A stretch of DNA of 64,000 bases from Limnanthes douglasii subsp. nivea (lineage: Eukaryota; Streptophyta; Magnoliopsida; Brassicales; Limnanthaceae). This document shows, in pieces, positions 12,122-25,059 of this stretch. Position 1 is the first letter of the stretch. Every line of letters begins with the position of its first letter. Position numbers and translations under genes: made by a program. Location: the NCBI GenBank assembly GCA_036936605.1, contig JAUPFV010000002.1, forward strand, positions 219,697,046 to 219,761,045. Reading direction: 5' to 3'. A model generated the notes under the pieces. The model did not search any database and was not told the DNA's origin. It worked only from the letters and a program-made list of their open reading frames with translations.

Positions 12122-13250
12122 ATGGTCGAATCAGGATCAGCTGTGAGTAAACAGGTGGAGCTTGAAGTAAAATCAGTTCCTAACAGGTCCAATAATTCAA
12201 GTGGTTCTGAGTTGGATCCAGAATTAGGAGGTGAATTGTCAGCATCAGATGATAGTGACGATGATGCGCCTGAACCAGAACAAAAACCTTATAGCATAGC
12301 ATTGGGCAGATAAAGAATATATATTAGACTTCCAAAAAAGTATGCGAATCCATTTGCATATGCTCTGTCAGTTGCAGAAGAAGTCTAGATGCAGGAACCT
12401 AATAGCTAGATAGAATCTATAACGAGTTCAGAGGAAGATCGATGGATTGGTGCTCTGGGGGAAGAGATTGAATCTCTTCATAAGAATCAAACATGGAAGC
12501 TTGTTGACTTGCCTAAAGGAAAAAAGATAGTAGGCAGTAAATGGGTGCTCAAGAAAAATGAAGGTAATCCAGGGGTTGAGGCATCTCGATTTAAGGCAAG
12601 ACTCCTCGCTAAGGGTTTTACTCAAAGGGAAAGAATCAACTTCAATGAAGTGTTTTCTCCAGTGGTGAAGCATAGTTCGATTCGAGTTTTGTTAGCTATA
12701 ATAGTTTTGCAAGATTTAGAGCTTGAGCAGTTGGATGTGAAGACTGCGTTTCTACATGGTGAATTGGAAGAGAAAATCTACATGAGACAACCAGAGGGAT
12801 TTATCCAACCTAATATGGAGGAAAACGTTTGTCTGCTGAAAAAGTCACTTTATGGTTTGAAACAGTCACCTAGGAAATGGTACAAACATTTTGATGCATT
12901 CATAGTGTCAAAAGGGTTCACGAGGAGTTCATATGATAGTTGTGTGTATCATCAAAAGATGTCATATGATTCTTATGTTTACTTGTTGTTGTATGTGGAT
13001 GATATGCTTATTGCCACTTGTAGTATGTCACACATTGTGCAGATAAAGAAGCAACTTAGTGCCGAGTTTGAGATGAAGGATCTGGGTAGAGCAAATAAAA
13101 TTCTTGGTATATAGATTATAAGGAATAGAAGTGTAGGATCATTACACTTGTCTCAACGAAGCTATATTAAGAAAGTGTTACAACGATTCAACATGTTTGA
13201 TGCTAAGTAAGTCACAAAGAACCACTTTCTTAGTAAGAGTTTGAATAGGT
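12122..13250 (+). pseudogene. copia reverse transcriptase fragment
   Basis: An acidic spacer (12122-12313) precedes the RT. The RT frame 12509-13114 is open for 201 codons: KWVLKKNEG, RFKARLLAKGFTQRE, NEVFSPVVKHSSIRVLLAI, LEQLDVKTAFLHGELEE, YGLKQSPRKWYKHFD and the catalytic YVDDM at about 12992-13006. It is followed by LGRANKILGI and, after a stop, LHLSQRSYIKKVLQRFNMFDAK. Both catalytic aspartates survive, but RNase H is absent, so the enzyme cannot be complete. Confidence 0.85.
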
Positions 13251-16200
13251 TATTAATCCTTATTTAGGAAAACAAACGACCACTTTCATATATATTTTTT
13301 TAATCTGGAAGGTCAATGATAACTTTGTGGCAGTTCTCCTTCATCAAGCAAAATTAATGATTTTTATTGTTCAACTAATATTAGTTACCGTAAAGAACTC
13401 TCTAATCTTCAATTTCTCTTTCTATCAGCTCATACGTTATTATTCAAATGATTACTAATCTTTGCTCATTGGGCATCAATTGAATAAGGCACATAATGGT
13501 GTAACATAAGAAATATAAACGGCGAGGATGGAAAGGTAGACAAACGTCTATATAGAATAGGTATGTGAAGAATAAGAGCTCGTGCGACAACGTGTTGCAG
13601 TTTATCTCTCTTTTGGTGGTTGAACCTTCACATTGGATGGAAAATCTCCTGCTACCTGAAGTTCAAGCAGAGTTTCAAATCTTTAATACGAACACATCTT
13701 GTTCATGATGTGATTCATTATATGCAACAAAACATCCATCTGGATCATCTCTATGAGGGGTGTGGTAGGATTCTTATACCCCAAAACCCTCACTATATTA
13801 GAAACATAATATGTGGCTTCAGCCGCTCCGTCAGTTGCTTATTCCACGCCAGTTCTCCACAAGACTCAACTGAACAAACAACCATGAAGTCATAGTTCCT
13901 GTCTTATTGGATCTGAATGGGCGAAATTGATACCGAATCCTAAGAAGAAAGAACAATGACCCTTCGTTGATTATGGTTCCTATAAGACTTTTCATCTCTT
14001 TAAGGAAGAATAGGAGAGACATCTCTAATAGATCTAGAATAAACTTCATTTTCATTATCGGAACCATCGTTATCGATATTGTGAAGAGTCTTTAAATAAA
14101 CAGAGTGATAAAATGAGCTTAAATAAGGAAATAAAAACTTGAAAAAACTTTCGGTATCGAGAAAATATAAAGCTTTTGGCTAAAAGTGTCAAGTAAAAGA
14201 AGTATCAGCCCAGTTATACACAAGGCAAGTCAATCTCATAAAGTAATCTAATTAACTAATGAATGACCCCGATTTGTCTTGCAGATGAACGGTTGGGATG
14301 TACTTATCATCAATGGTTATAAAAATTAAAGCTTAAATGATCACTGCATGCGCTACTAGAGTAATGATGCATACCCACGCGAGCGATATATGTGAAGTGA
14401 CACTTCATTTGTCAATCGTGTGTAAGCTCTAATTCTAGGCCTAATCATTCATCTCACGTGACAAATAAGACATTTTTATGCCACTTCAAATATCAAATAG
14501 CTCGGTCATTCAAAGGTTGTAACGACTAGTCAATAGCACTTCTGACTTCAAATAGTTTAACAAGTTAAAAATTTGACATGAGTAGTCAATGATGTTTTGG
14601 ACTTGAACCTCTTCGGTTATCGTGTGGTTCGGCCTTTCGAATCAGTTATAAGAAGAATCAACATCTTGGATTCAAATTAGATTGCGTTTGTGGTGTCATC
14701 CAATTGACTTCGACACATTTCTTTAGTCTTTCTCCATACTTCAAAATGATTAGCAGGGTTATTACCATAAGCAGTGCGGAACTATGTTTAAAAAAGAAAC
14801 TTCAAGCTCCTCCAATTTCAAACACAATTGTAAATCTTATTTACGAGAAAACCATATACCATAAAATAAAATGAAATAGAGGAAATGTTACTTATGTTTT
14901 TTTTTTCTCCTTCAACAAAATAAAAAAAAAATCTTGAAATTTTTTTTTGGTCGATGAAAGTTTTAACAAAATAGGTACAAGTATAAGAGACCTAAAAAAT
15001 ATCATGAGTCCAAACATAATTGACTCGATAATTCCGTTTGATAGCTTGGCTCCACATATAAGTTGGTTTGAAGTAAACTTTTCTTTTTTCATTACCAGTT
15101 CGGATAAAATTCGATGAATAATGGTATGATAAGCGATGGTTCAAACTATAGTCATCTCTCCGTCATCTGGTTCAAAATAAAAAATTTATTGATAAAATAA
15201 TAATTGTAAGCGATTTTATTAAATATGACCCTATTAAATAAAACTTTACACAAAAATTTAATCTAATAAAAATCCGTGCAAAACCTAATAAAATGAATCG
15301 TGTTCAGCAAAATTTAAATAATTTAAATCTCAAATCGACAAAAATTTAAACGCTCATAATATAAATACAAGCGATGCTTTTTATTATTTAAAAATCGATA
15401 CATTTTTATAAAAAAAAGCTTACGTTCCATATTTATTTTTTACGTTTTTCTCTTGTTATACAATATTTCCGGCCACGTTCTCCACCGCGTTTGCTTACCT
15501 CCAGTGCTCTCTCTTATCTTTCCCTACTATTCTCATCCTTTATCGATTTTCAGCACTAGTTTATTACTAATATACTTCGATGAGATCCTATCTCTCGCTT
15601 GTAATTCCAACTCTAATTTATCGGACCAACAATCTTCTACCGAAATCATCCAGATCGTATATTAATAATAATAATAAATTGGTTTTTTCAAATGAAACGA
15701 AACTACTACAATAATTATAGTATATAGATAATAAACTTGAATAATGTGCCATTTATTGGTCCTTATAAATGAGTCGCAATGAGTGGTTTGCATTAAATGA
15801 GTTGTCTCTCCAACAACAGCTTTCTCATTCTCTTTAACACAGACGTAATGTCTCTGTTACAAACAAGAGTATCAAAGCTATAGGACCCCCTTGAGCATTT
15901 ATGTGAAAATGACCTATATGATACTACTATATAGTCTTTAAAGTGTAATAAAAGAAATTCATCTAGTATAAATTCGTTTCATGTACGAGTATTACAATTT
16001 ATAGTTCATTGAAATCATTCCGCTCAAAATCCAAAATTGGCACTCAATCGATTTTAAATTTCCAAACTTCGGACACTACCGTCATCACATTTCAAACTTT
16101 TTGTTAGAACCCAAAACTGTAAGAAAAACTCTATCTATATATATATATTGAAAAGGGTTATGATTCAGTTTTTGGATTTGGATCGTGACCGTGACAAATT

Positions 16201-16346
16201 TAAAGAAAATGATAGACATGGATGTCCACGTATGTGCCACAACCATCAATGTCCCATGCATTTTCTTAGTGTGGTCCCAAAAGAAACTCACAAATTTAGA
16301 TAAAAATTAATATTGAATTTCCAAACTCTAATATATATATATATAT
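13251..16346. other. Unassigned AT-rich stretch
   Basis: No protein family was recognised. Short open stretches at 13620-13895 (+) and 13831-14067 (-) overlap each other. A pyrimidine-rich, less AT-rich patch lies at about 15440-15665. There are AT runs at about 16136-16150 and 16331-16346. The 13.58-14.06 kb patch is richer in GC than its neighbours and could be inserted DNA of other origin, but this could not be identified by eye. Confidence 0.5.
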
Positions 16347-16557
16347 GGTCCCAAGGGTAGCCGAATTAGTTGAGTATGGCATTCTCATGACCTTTGGTCA
16401 TAATTTCGATTTCTTTTACATACGCTTTCTCGGCTGAGCATGTCACCTTCTGTGGTTTACCTTCTAGCGTTGGTTTGCATGTTATCGCGTCAGACTGAAG
16501 GTTTATCCCATACGCACTCATTGCACTCTGAGTAGCGGCTGCGCGGGTTCCCTTTTT

Positions 16558-16558
<1 letters not shown>
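16347..16558 (+). mobile_element. tRNA-derived SINE candidate
   Basis: A 212-bp GC-richer insert lies between AT dinucleotide runs. It begins with a tRNA-like A box region (GTAGCCGAATTAGTTGAG, 16357-16374) and, about 30 bp later, a B box-like CATAATTTCGATTTC (about 16397-16411). After a body without similarity to tRNA it ends in GCTGCGCGGGTTCCCTTTTTT, the type of 3' end seen in plant Au-like SINEs. The AT runs on both sides (16331-16346 and 16561-16590) may represent target duplication or simply insertion into a microsatellite. The family assignment is from memory of SINE architecture. Confidence 0.65.
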
Positions 16559-16594
<36 letters not shown>

Positions 16595-17099
16595 TGGTAA
16601 TTAAAATTTTATCTAAATACTAATTTTTTATTGAAGAAATTATAATAATAATTGATTTTTTATTGCCAATAAATATTTAAATAAAGTTTTAATATATTTG
16701 AACAGCTAGTCGGTTACTTAATATGTTTTTTTATCAATTTTTATAAAATAAACTTGAATTAAAAATTATATTTCACTGAGAAAGGGAAGGGAGAGTACTT
16801 TACAAGAATTCTCCATGTTCTTATACCAATTTTTCACATGGTTTTCTGATCCTTTCCACCTCATGTTGATCCAAACACCATATTTACCGCAATACCCCTT
16901 TTCCTATAAATAATCTATACACACAAAATACTGCAGAATTATCCGATCAACCGATGTGGTGTGTTGTTTTCTGAGGTTGGAGGAAATGAAAGCAGTGGTA
17001 ATACTAATACATATAGAAGAAAACAAAACAAATAGATAAAACCCAAAAGTGTAGCGGAAAACTTGATTAAATAAAGTGGTATTTGTTTATTTTATTGTG

Positions 17100-17761
17100 A
17101 ACACGTACATGCCTTTACGTGCTAACATACATACAATTATACTATTCCATTATAAATCATCTAATGATATGTATGCTTTTTTATTAAAAAAAATATATCA
17201 CTATGCTGACGAGCGACCGATTTAATAACAATGGAGTGTAGTAATAATAGATTGTTGTCGGACAATCGATCAAGTTTTTTTTTAAGTTTTTTTTAGATTA
17301 TTTTTTAGTTTTTTAAATTTTGTTGTTTTTATTGAGTTTTTAAACTGCAGTAACAAGTATAAAAAAAATAAAAATAAGAGCGGTCGAATAAAAAAAATAA
17401 CATAATATTCAATAAAAGAAAAAATATTTAGGGTAAGTCATTTTTATAGTATAATATTAATAGTTTTAACATTTAACCTAATTGTATTATATATTTTTAT
17501 TCTGTTTTTTAGCACGGAATATAACTCACCAAATTGATTCTATCAATTTGGTGACTGAATTTTTACCCTGTGTTGATATTTTGGTATAATATTACAAAGT
17601 AATCTAATATCTGAATTTATACTTTCATATTGGATTTTCACTCATTAGTCGACTTCTTATTTAAATCTTATATAGTCAATATGATTGCTTATTAATTAGA
17701 TCGTCTTATGATATTGTTTAAATACATCATTTAGCGTATCGATCCATAATTTTTTATGACA
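17100..17761 (-). repeat. 3' LTR of copia copy 3 (partial, outer end unresolved)
   Basis: On the minus strand it starts TGTCATAAAA at 17761, directly after the polypurine tract. The palindrome block at 17500-17560 matches 22860-22930. Homology to the other LTR fades below about 17400. Confidence 0.55.
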
Positions 17762-18849
17762 ATCTCTCACTTGGATTGTCATATGCAATTCAATGTTATA
17801 TATTTTATGGATATTATTGTTACATTGTCAATAGGTGAACTAAACAATCATGTATATGACTATGAATACAAAGGACTAAAGATATATATCTCGCAATGTT
17901 AGCAATTAGAGGCAACAATAATCACGTTATCGATATCAGTAAATTATATGGGTCAGTTATGGCGTGTGACATAAGAATAATATAAAATGTAATCACAGAT
18001 GTCTATTCTTAACAGATTCTACTTCAGTGGAGATCTAATTAATTAATTAGAGAAGTCAATAAACTTTAACTTGGCCACATATTGTAATAAACCAAAGTAT
18101 ACAATAAAATTACAAATATATACTGGTTCTTATTACAAAACTCTCACTTATATCGATAATCTTATAAACAAAAAAACTAATTCTAATGATGTGTTCCCTA
18201 AAAACTATGGGCAGTACTACTTTAGTAACAACAACTGCTTTTATGGGGTATGTGTCGATGTGCTCTATACTGATTTGACAATTCTGAATTGTCTTTACTA
18301 GACATAAACTTGATATTTATATGTTTGGACTTACATAAGCTCTTGATACTTAATTGTAGACTTATTGCCACATCATTTCTTTAGGGTAATTTCTTTTCCT
18401 TCCACTACGACTTAATTCTCTAACCACATTGACTAGTTGGACGTATTAAAGCATTCAATAAATTTCAATTGTCATAAAGAGGAGGTGACTAGTGTTACTT
18501 TACATTTTTTTCCATAATGGCGTATCTCCAACTAATAAAAATACTTTGCCTGACATGCTATCAAATGTGTCCACATAGTCTACTAAAATTTGAGTCATAA
18601 TACCATTGATCTTTATATTATCCTAACTTGTTATATGTCAACATGTGTCATTTTGTTTTTGTTTATACGAGAGAGTCCTTTTTTACTATTTCCTAATGTT
18701 TCATCTCATGATTAATTACATAATTTTCAAATAATCCGACAAAATATGTTATGTCCAAAACATACATCAGACTTCCAGCTGCCAAAGTGTATGAAACCTT
18801 TTTCATTTCCTAAAGCTCAAAGTTTGTCTTTCGACATTGATTTATACTT

Positions 18850-20680
18850 AATTTGTCTCTTTTTACAATAAAGGTATTCATTGGCGTAATAAAATTATAA
18901 ACTTAAACTTTTGATACTCATAGTCCTCAATTGAGTTCATCTCAAAACCAACAAAAAATATTATCTCAAGGAACTTGTGGTACCAATGTCGAGAAGCCTA
19001 TTTGAGCCTACAAATTGATTTTTTATTCTTAGCATTCCATAGAATATGAATCACCTATTAAAAGTTCTCAGGTTACACTATACAAAATGTTTTTTTAACA
19101 TCAAATTTAAAAAACATTAGTAACATACATTTGATGAAATTCTAGTTTAAAGTGTGTTATTAGTGTCATGACGTTTTTTATTGAGTCATTCCTAAAACTT
19201 GAGAGAATGTCTATTTAAATTCAATTCATTTATGTTGAGTATATCCTATTGTCACAAGTCACGCTTTATGTCTCTCACTATTACCTTTAGAAACTCGTTT
19301 GGTTTTTGTAACCTTACTTACAACCAATCGATTTTATTTCTTAAGGTAATGAGAGAAGCTCCCAAATTGTGTTATCTTTCATTGACTTATATATGTTCTT
19401 TGTAGACTTGATTCATAAGTAAGAATCAGAACTCTTTATAGTTATATGGAAACACGACGAACCATTCACCATTACGTACAATAATTTTTATGTTCTTGAA
19501 GATACAGAATATGATCCAAAGCTATATTGTTCTTTCGATCTCTAGTATATCATTTTTAATGGTACTATTTCTTAACTTTGCACTTCTTGATAAGGTGGAG
19601 TTCAAAGTTTTTTAAACAATTTTATTTTGTTCGCTATGTGAAAGATAATATATATCTTGAGTAACCTATTTTTTAAACATGATTTTAATGCATGATATTC
19701 AAACTAATCATCTGATTACTAAGCACTAATTTACCAACAACCTTCTTTTGGACCATTATATTGGATTTATGACCATGTTATCATTGATCATTAATCCACC
19801 AACAACCCTGATTTGGGTTGATATGTTGGCTTGATGATTTACTTATATTTTTGGAACCTTTATTAATCTCTATAGATTCTTTTTCGCAATGAAAATTTGT
19901 TAAAAAATTATTACCCTCAAACTCAACATCTTCAAAGAATTTCAACGTTCCCGTGTTAAAACATACATATATTGGGAGAATCATAAAACTAAAAGCCTTT
20001 AAATGGTTAGAATGTACAATGAAAACATTACCTTTTTGTCCAATTTATTTATATTAGGCCGATAAGGCTTTGTTTTAGATAGAAATCCTCGAACATGCAA
20101 ATATTAAGCTAGGCTTACGCCCGGTCTATAACTGATTTGGAGTCTTTATTGTTTCCTTTGTTGGCATTATATTTAAGAGTGCATGTTGTATAGTTGATTG
20201 CCTTCCCCCAGAGTGATAATGTTAAAGTTGAATGACGAATCATACTTCTTACCATATCATTAAGCATACGGTTTTGTTTGTCATATACACATTTTTATGT
20301 TGGACAAACCCGAAATTATATTCAGAAGACTATACCATTCTCTTTTAGGTATTTAGCAAAAGATCATTCACGGCATTCACCTCAAATGATATATATGTCA
20401 TAGTATTCACTATCATGGTCATATTTAACACACTTAATGCTCTTACCTAGATGATTTTCAACTCCAGTCTTAAAATTTATGAAATTGTATATAGATTTAT
20501 AATTCTCATGAATAAGGTGGAAGTAGTCGTAAAAAGAGAAGTCATCCTTGAATTATATGAAGTACCATTGCCCACTTCATGCTTTTTTAGGGTGTGGTCC
20601 ACATATTTAGGTATGGGTCAATTTTAAGACTTATTTTGCTCTATGTGCCCCTAATATTTTATTTTTGGTTTGTTTCCCTG
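18850..20680 (-). pseudogene. copia integrase and RT remnant (minus strand)
   Basis: Reading from 20680 downward gives KDDFSFYDYFHLIHENYKSI, FKTGVENHLGKSIKCVKYDH and FAKYLKENGIV. After frame breaks come NRMLNDMVRSMIRHSTLTLSLWGKAINYT (about 20290-20180) and TGRKPSL. The open part 19984-19781 corresponds to the family CFNTGTLKFFEDVEFEG region. RT is visible as GYTQ (about 19240), QMDV-KTAF-like and PENF blocks and ICRLK*AS (about 19010, the YGLKQAS block). Frameshifts occur roughly every 50-150 bases. Confidence 0.7.
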
Positions 20681-22201
20681 TTATAAATTCTATACAAGTA
20701 CCGAAGTCTGAATAATCAAGTGGCTTAATCAACCTATCACTAGGAAAAAGAAAAAAAAACTGAAAATCATAAATGATATACATTAAGCATGAATTTTCAT
20801 CTACTAAATAGGTGGTTCTTTCATCATCACTAAGGTTTCAGCTCCTTATCATATCTTTATGAGAAATACAAACATGGGTTGTTGTGACTGTACCAACCCC
20901 TGTGTGCTTTCTACAACTGAAACTAGTTAATATCTGAATATACCAGAGTTGTGTGATTACAGTTAGCTTTTATTTAAGCTTGGTATTTTTCACACTCTAT
21001 TTTACGATACCCTATTCCTCTTTCAAAAGAAATATCAACCTACAGTAGGTGATTCCTTAGATTTTTTTGATCCTTTAAAAGAAGCCTTATCAAGGTTATA
21101 TCATACTATTTGTTCTATGTTTCCCTATTAAAAACTCACCTTATTCATTTTGAGATATTCTCGTTTCAGTATTTTCTCTTCTTAAGTATCATGAGAAGTT
21201 AGTTTACTAGTTGTCCATCTATCACACTAAGGAAAAACAAACACAAACCCGATTATAACTTATTTAAAAATATCAATCTTAAGTGTATTTAACTTTAAGG
21301 CGATCATTGACATCTCAAAACTTTTTTTTCTTATTTTTTTTCCATTAAACTTCATGCTGGAGAGTTCTAACAACAACATCATAATCCCTTCCCTATTTAA
21401 ATCTTAGTATAACTTTTCTCAACTATTTTAAGAGGTTTATTTCATGGTCAATCTGAGTTGGTACAACCTCTTAAATTCTAAAGGTATTCAATGTTTCTTG
21501 ATTGCCAAACTCAACCTATGTGACTTCCCCATGACTCAAATTATTTCTTATCCTTATGAGAATTTACTATAGTGAGGGGCACGGGTTTTCTTGTCCTTAA
21601 TGTCAGGTCCTGACCACAAGAGTTCAAATACAAATTTATAACCTTCATTAATTGTAAATCTTAACATATCAAAATTGAGGTTTCATTGCCTTATGGGCTA
21701 TATGTATTTAAAATAACTTTACGCATAATAAACAGTATATACACACTTTATTATCATACAACACTTGGTTAAAGGCGCTTAAACATGGCATATACATATA
21801 TAACATAACGTATAATGATAATAAAATTCTTTTAGGAAAACATACTAACATATATTTATGAGTTTGGAAAATAAATTATTAATTTAATTTTTTAATTGGT
21901 TAAGTATCTGTGGTAAAAACCTCATTTGGGTTGATTCCACCTGCTTTGATTAAAACTTAATGATTAATTTTATGTTTATTTTTTAGTTCATGATTAATCA
22001 TGTCAAGTATTAACATGCTTCTATGAACAAATCAATATGAATGTTCTTTTTATAAAACTCTAAATATATATCGTAGCCCGGTTAATTAATACATAATCCA
22101 AATGGTATGGAGTCTTTTGTGGAATTAAAAATGACATGTTTGTTAATTAATTATATATATAAATATACAATCTTCATACTGATTCACAAATTGTATGGAT
22201 G

Positions 22202-22209
22202 TGATACCA
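22202..22209 (-). other. Primer-binding site remnant of copia copy 3
   Basis: TGGTATCA on the minus strand, two bases inside the end of the right-hand LTR. It is the first 8 bases of the initiator-Met tRNA primer site used by most plant copia elements. Confidence 0.55.
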
Positions 22210-22211
22210 AT

Positions 22212-23115
22212 TGATGGAATCTATTGAATTGATTCATAGTTCTATTACATATAAAATAAGAATCATCATTTTGGGTATCGTTCCTACTACTAGAATGAAT
22301 TATAGAATACTTACTTGTTAAGTTACTCAATCTAGTAATAATGGGTTGTAGTAAATATATGATTCATTTCTCTTGTTTCTCATGGGTATTTTTGGTTTGG
22401 CTTCCCCAATCTTGTTATGTGTTCTTGTATTATTAAAATAAATATAGTAGAAATTTAGAAGAATGAAAATAATAAAATTCTAGGGCTTGAGAGGTTAGTC
22501 TAATAAAAAAACATAAGACTAGATGTACAATATATTGAAGGAATATATATCTTAAACCCCGCTTATCTAGTATAATGTAACTGAGAGTGGCTAAATAAGA
22601 CCAAAATTACTTCATAAAATGGTTTTAAAAATTATTTATATGATATATGGAGTTCGAACATTTTTTCAAACCATATTTTCGCGAACATATGCTTATTTTG
22701 TTAGATTTACTTTATATTATTTTTTGGCAAAACATTAAGTAAAATTTTACCATTTTACCGATAACACCACTACATGGAGTAATTTTGATTTTTGTATAGC
22801 CATAATCAATGTTATTAGGTTTAGACTTTAACATAATTACATGATACCTCTCTATCCTATTTTTTATCGGGGACCATAACCCACTAAATTGATGTTCATC
22901 AATTTAGTCTATGAACTTATTGGTTCATCTCGAGTGTTAGATATATGTATCTAATCATTCATAAAAATCAACTCAACACGTTATCTATGTATATACATCC
23001 ATAATAAATTTGTACATATTATTCTAATTCTTATTTAATTATATTTATAATAATTAATCTCATTATTTGTTAATTAGGCAATATATTAATACATCTATCT
23101 ATAATGTTTCAACAA
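22212..23115 (-). repeat. 5' LTR of copia copy 3 (diverged)
   Basis: Its minus-strand end (..CCATCA) abuts the primer-site remnant at 22209-22202. Its inner block (22815-22930) matches 17440-17560. The outer start near 23115 was placed by weak similarity with the other LTR and is approximate. Confidence 0.6.
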
Positions 23116-24289
23116 ATAATATATTTTAAAACTTATGTTTATGTCTTATGTGATGATTTTTTTATTCTATCGAATTCCGAAAATTACCGAGAAAAAATAT
23201 TATCGTTTCCAATTACATGTATTTATCCAATAAAAAGATTATAGATATAAAATGATAAGTTACCAATAACAATCGCAGATAAATTAAAAATATAAATAAC
23301 CACCTGGATTTTAGATTTTACCAAAGACCATCTGCAATATAAAGTCTACCAACAATACATCTCGCGTTTAAAAACAAAAAAAACCCTAATTTTTTGCTCG
23401 AGCTCGCAAACAACCCCTTTCTTTCTCTCTCTCTAAAATCAAAAGTCATAAATCTCTTCAATTAAAGATTCTTGCAACATATTTGAGTACAATCTCAAGA
23501 AGCTCAACATAAATCAACTACAAAATGAGGTTTTCAAGATGAAGTTACTTTATTTTGTCTTTAATTTTTCAATTGTTATGTTCGTAACTATATGCATGAC
23601 TTAAGAATTGTTTGTGTTTGGTTTTGATAATTTGTATATCTTTTTAAGCAACAAAAAGAATAAAATTAGCAAGTTGTGAACAACTTGTGTACTTGTTTAA
23701 AGGTTCTAGATGATTTGTTTTTTACAATCTCATTGAACGTATTTTCCTATTTTTCAAATGAAAATACATGTTTCGCGACAAACTTCAATTTAATTATGCA
23801 CCCAGCTTACAGTAAGTTCTCATACCAACTTTCTATTTATTTTTCAAATATAAAAAAAAACCTTTTTTCACAATCCAAATGTACGTATTTATGCACTAAA
23901 CTAACAGTTAGTTTCAATAATAATATACATGTATTTTAACTTTGTAATATAGACAAAAATATCAAAATAATCTCCACGTGAGAAACTCCAAACACATCTC
24001 AGATCGCAGAAGAAATAAACAATCTTCAAGAAAAATTCAAAAACTAGAAGAATCATTATCAACATATAACTCGTCTTTTTCCGCAACAAAAAAAATAATT
24101 TCACAACCAAATTACTCACAATTATGAAACCAATTTAAACACAATTACGCAACCATGTTTAAACAATCTAAAATGTATTCTTAAAACACGATTGTACATA
24201 ATTATGCAACCACGGTTTAGAAAACTTTTATTTGGTTTTTATTTTGCAGTAAAACAAATATGGATCTAAATTAAGACTTTATTAAAAAA

Positions 24290-24465
24290 TTGAAGAACTT
24301 GATACAAAACCAATGAGAAAATTAAAGAAGTGGAAGAATGATATATTATTCTTAAAGATCATGTTGAAAAACTGAAAAATGAAAATCAATATATTTTCAC
24401 AACCATTGGCAAGGACATCTTGCGTCAAATAGAAGAAGATCGTGCAACAAATATAAAAGCATAAA
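24290..24465 (+). pseudogene. Coiled-coil coding scrap, possibly captured by the MULE
   Basis: One frame reads KIKEVEE, a stop, YIILKDHV and then VEKLKNENQY...KDILRQIEEDRATNIKA followed by TAA at about 24463. The heptad-like, charge-rich pattern looks like real coding DNA and not chance. The parent protein was not recognised. Position within the MULE relic suggests gene capture, which is inference. Confidence 0.35.
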
Positions 24466-25059
24466 ATGTTTGGTTTATTTTTTAACAATGAACATACAAT
24501 CAGATATTGGTAGATGATCGTCTTCAAATGTCAAAACTATGTTTTTTTTATAAAATTTGTATGTCTTTAAATTACACTTTTTTGTTTGGAGCATTAATTT
24601 TCTTTTATCGTTTATTTATATATTTTTATTTCAAAAATTAAGGTATTTATAACTTAATTACACAACCAATTAAACGATAATTTTTATCCTAATTTCAATT
24701 GTATGTTCCAAAATATATATGTCTATTTATGAAACCAAAATGTTATTGCACAAACAATCAAAATATATTTACACAACCGATTACAACGTAATTTTGCAAC
24801 CAATTACACTAGTATTTTTTCACAACAACTCTCCTTTTATGCATCCCGTTATAACATAATTGTGCATCTAACTAACAATGGTTACTTTAAAAATGTCTAA
24901 TTCTAAATTGTTTAACAAAAAACAATAGAAGTGGAAAAAAACATATCCAGTTATAAAAATAAAAATATATTGCTTTATATATTTTCTTCACATGTTTTTC
25001 TATTATGACCACTTTTTTTTATAACGTATGCAATTTACTTTATGAAACAATTATCCACC

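Larger units (their letters stand above)
10010..13250 (+). mobile_element. Ty1/copia fragment without LTRs (Tork/Tnt1-like), copy 2
   Basis: gag, protease, integrase and RT of a copia polyprotein follow one another in the right order and on the same strand. No LTR is recognisable on either side. Homology starts at the gag N-terminus (ENFDG at about 10015) and stops just after the RT connection (about 13205-13250), before any RNase H. The fragment is better preserved than copia copy 1, with open stretches of up to 201 codons, yet still has stops. A 5'- and 3'-truncated copy, or nested deletion, would explain this. Confidence 0.8.
17100..23115 (-). mobile_element. Heavily degenerate Ty1/copia element, copy 3 (minus strand)
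   Basis: Minus-strand reading finds copia integrase (about 20660-20100), its C-terminal region (20100-19780) and RT blocks (about 19260-19000) in order. A tRNA-Met-type primer site remnant TGGTATCA (22209-22202) follows the right-hand LTR, and a purine-rich tract AAGTGAGAGATT (17772-17761) precedes the left-hand LTR. The LTRs share a diagnostic block in which a short palindrome (CACCAAATTGA...TCAATTTGGTG at 17527-17553; ACTAAATTGA...TCAATTTAGT at about 22893-22918) is followed by a similar tail. Its integrase sequence differs clearly from copia copies 1 and 2, so it is another lineage. The outer end of the left LTR was not resolved. Confidence 0.75.

Noticed and set aside
15453..15665. Plus-strand ORF of 70 codons in a pyrimidine-rich patch
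   Set aside because: No domain, poor start context and AT-rich flanks without gene signals.
16925..17020. A short first exon (ATG at about 16986) with TATA-like TATAAATAA upstream
   Set aside because: Only about 17 codons with no splice partner or homology; it lies at the eroded edge of copia copy 3.
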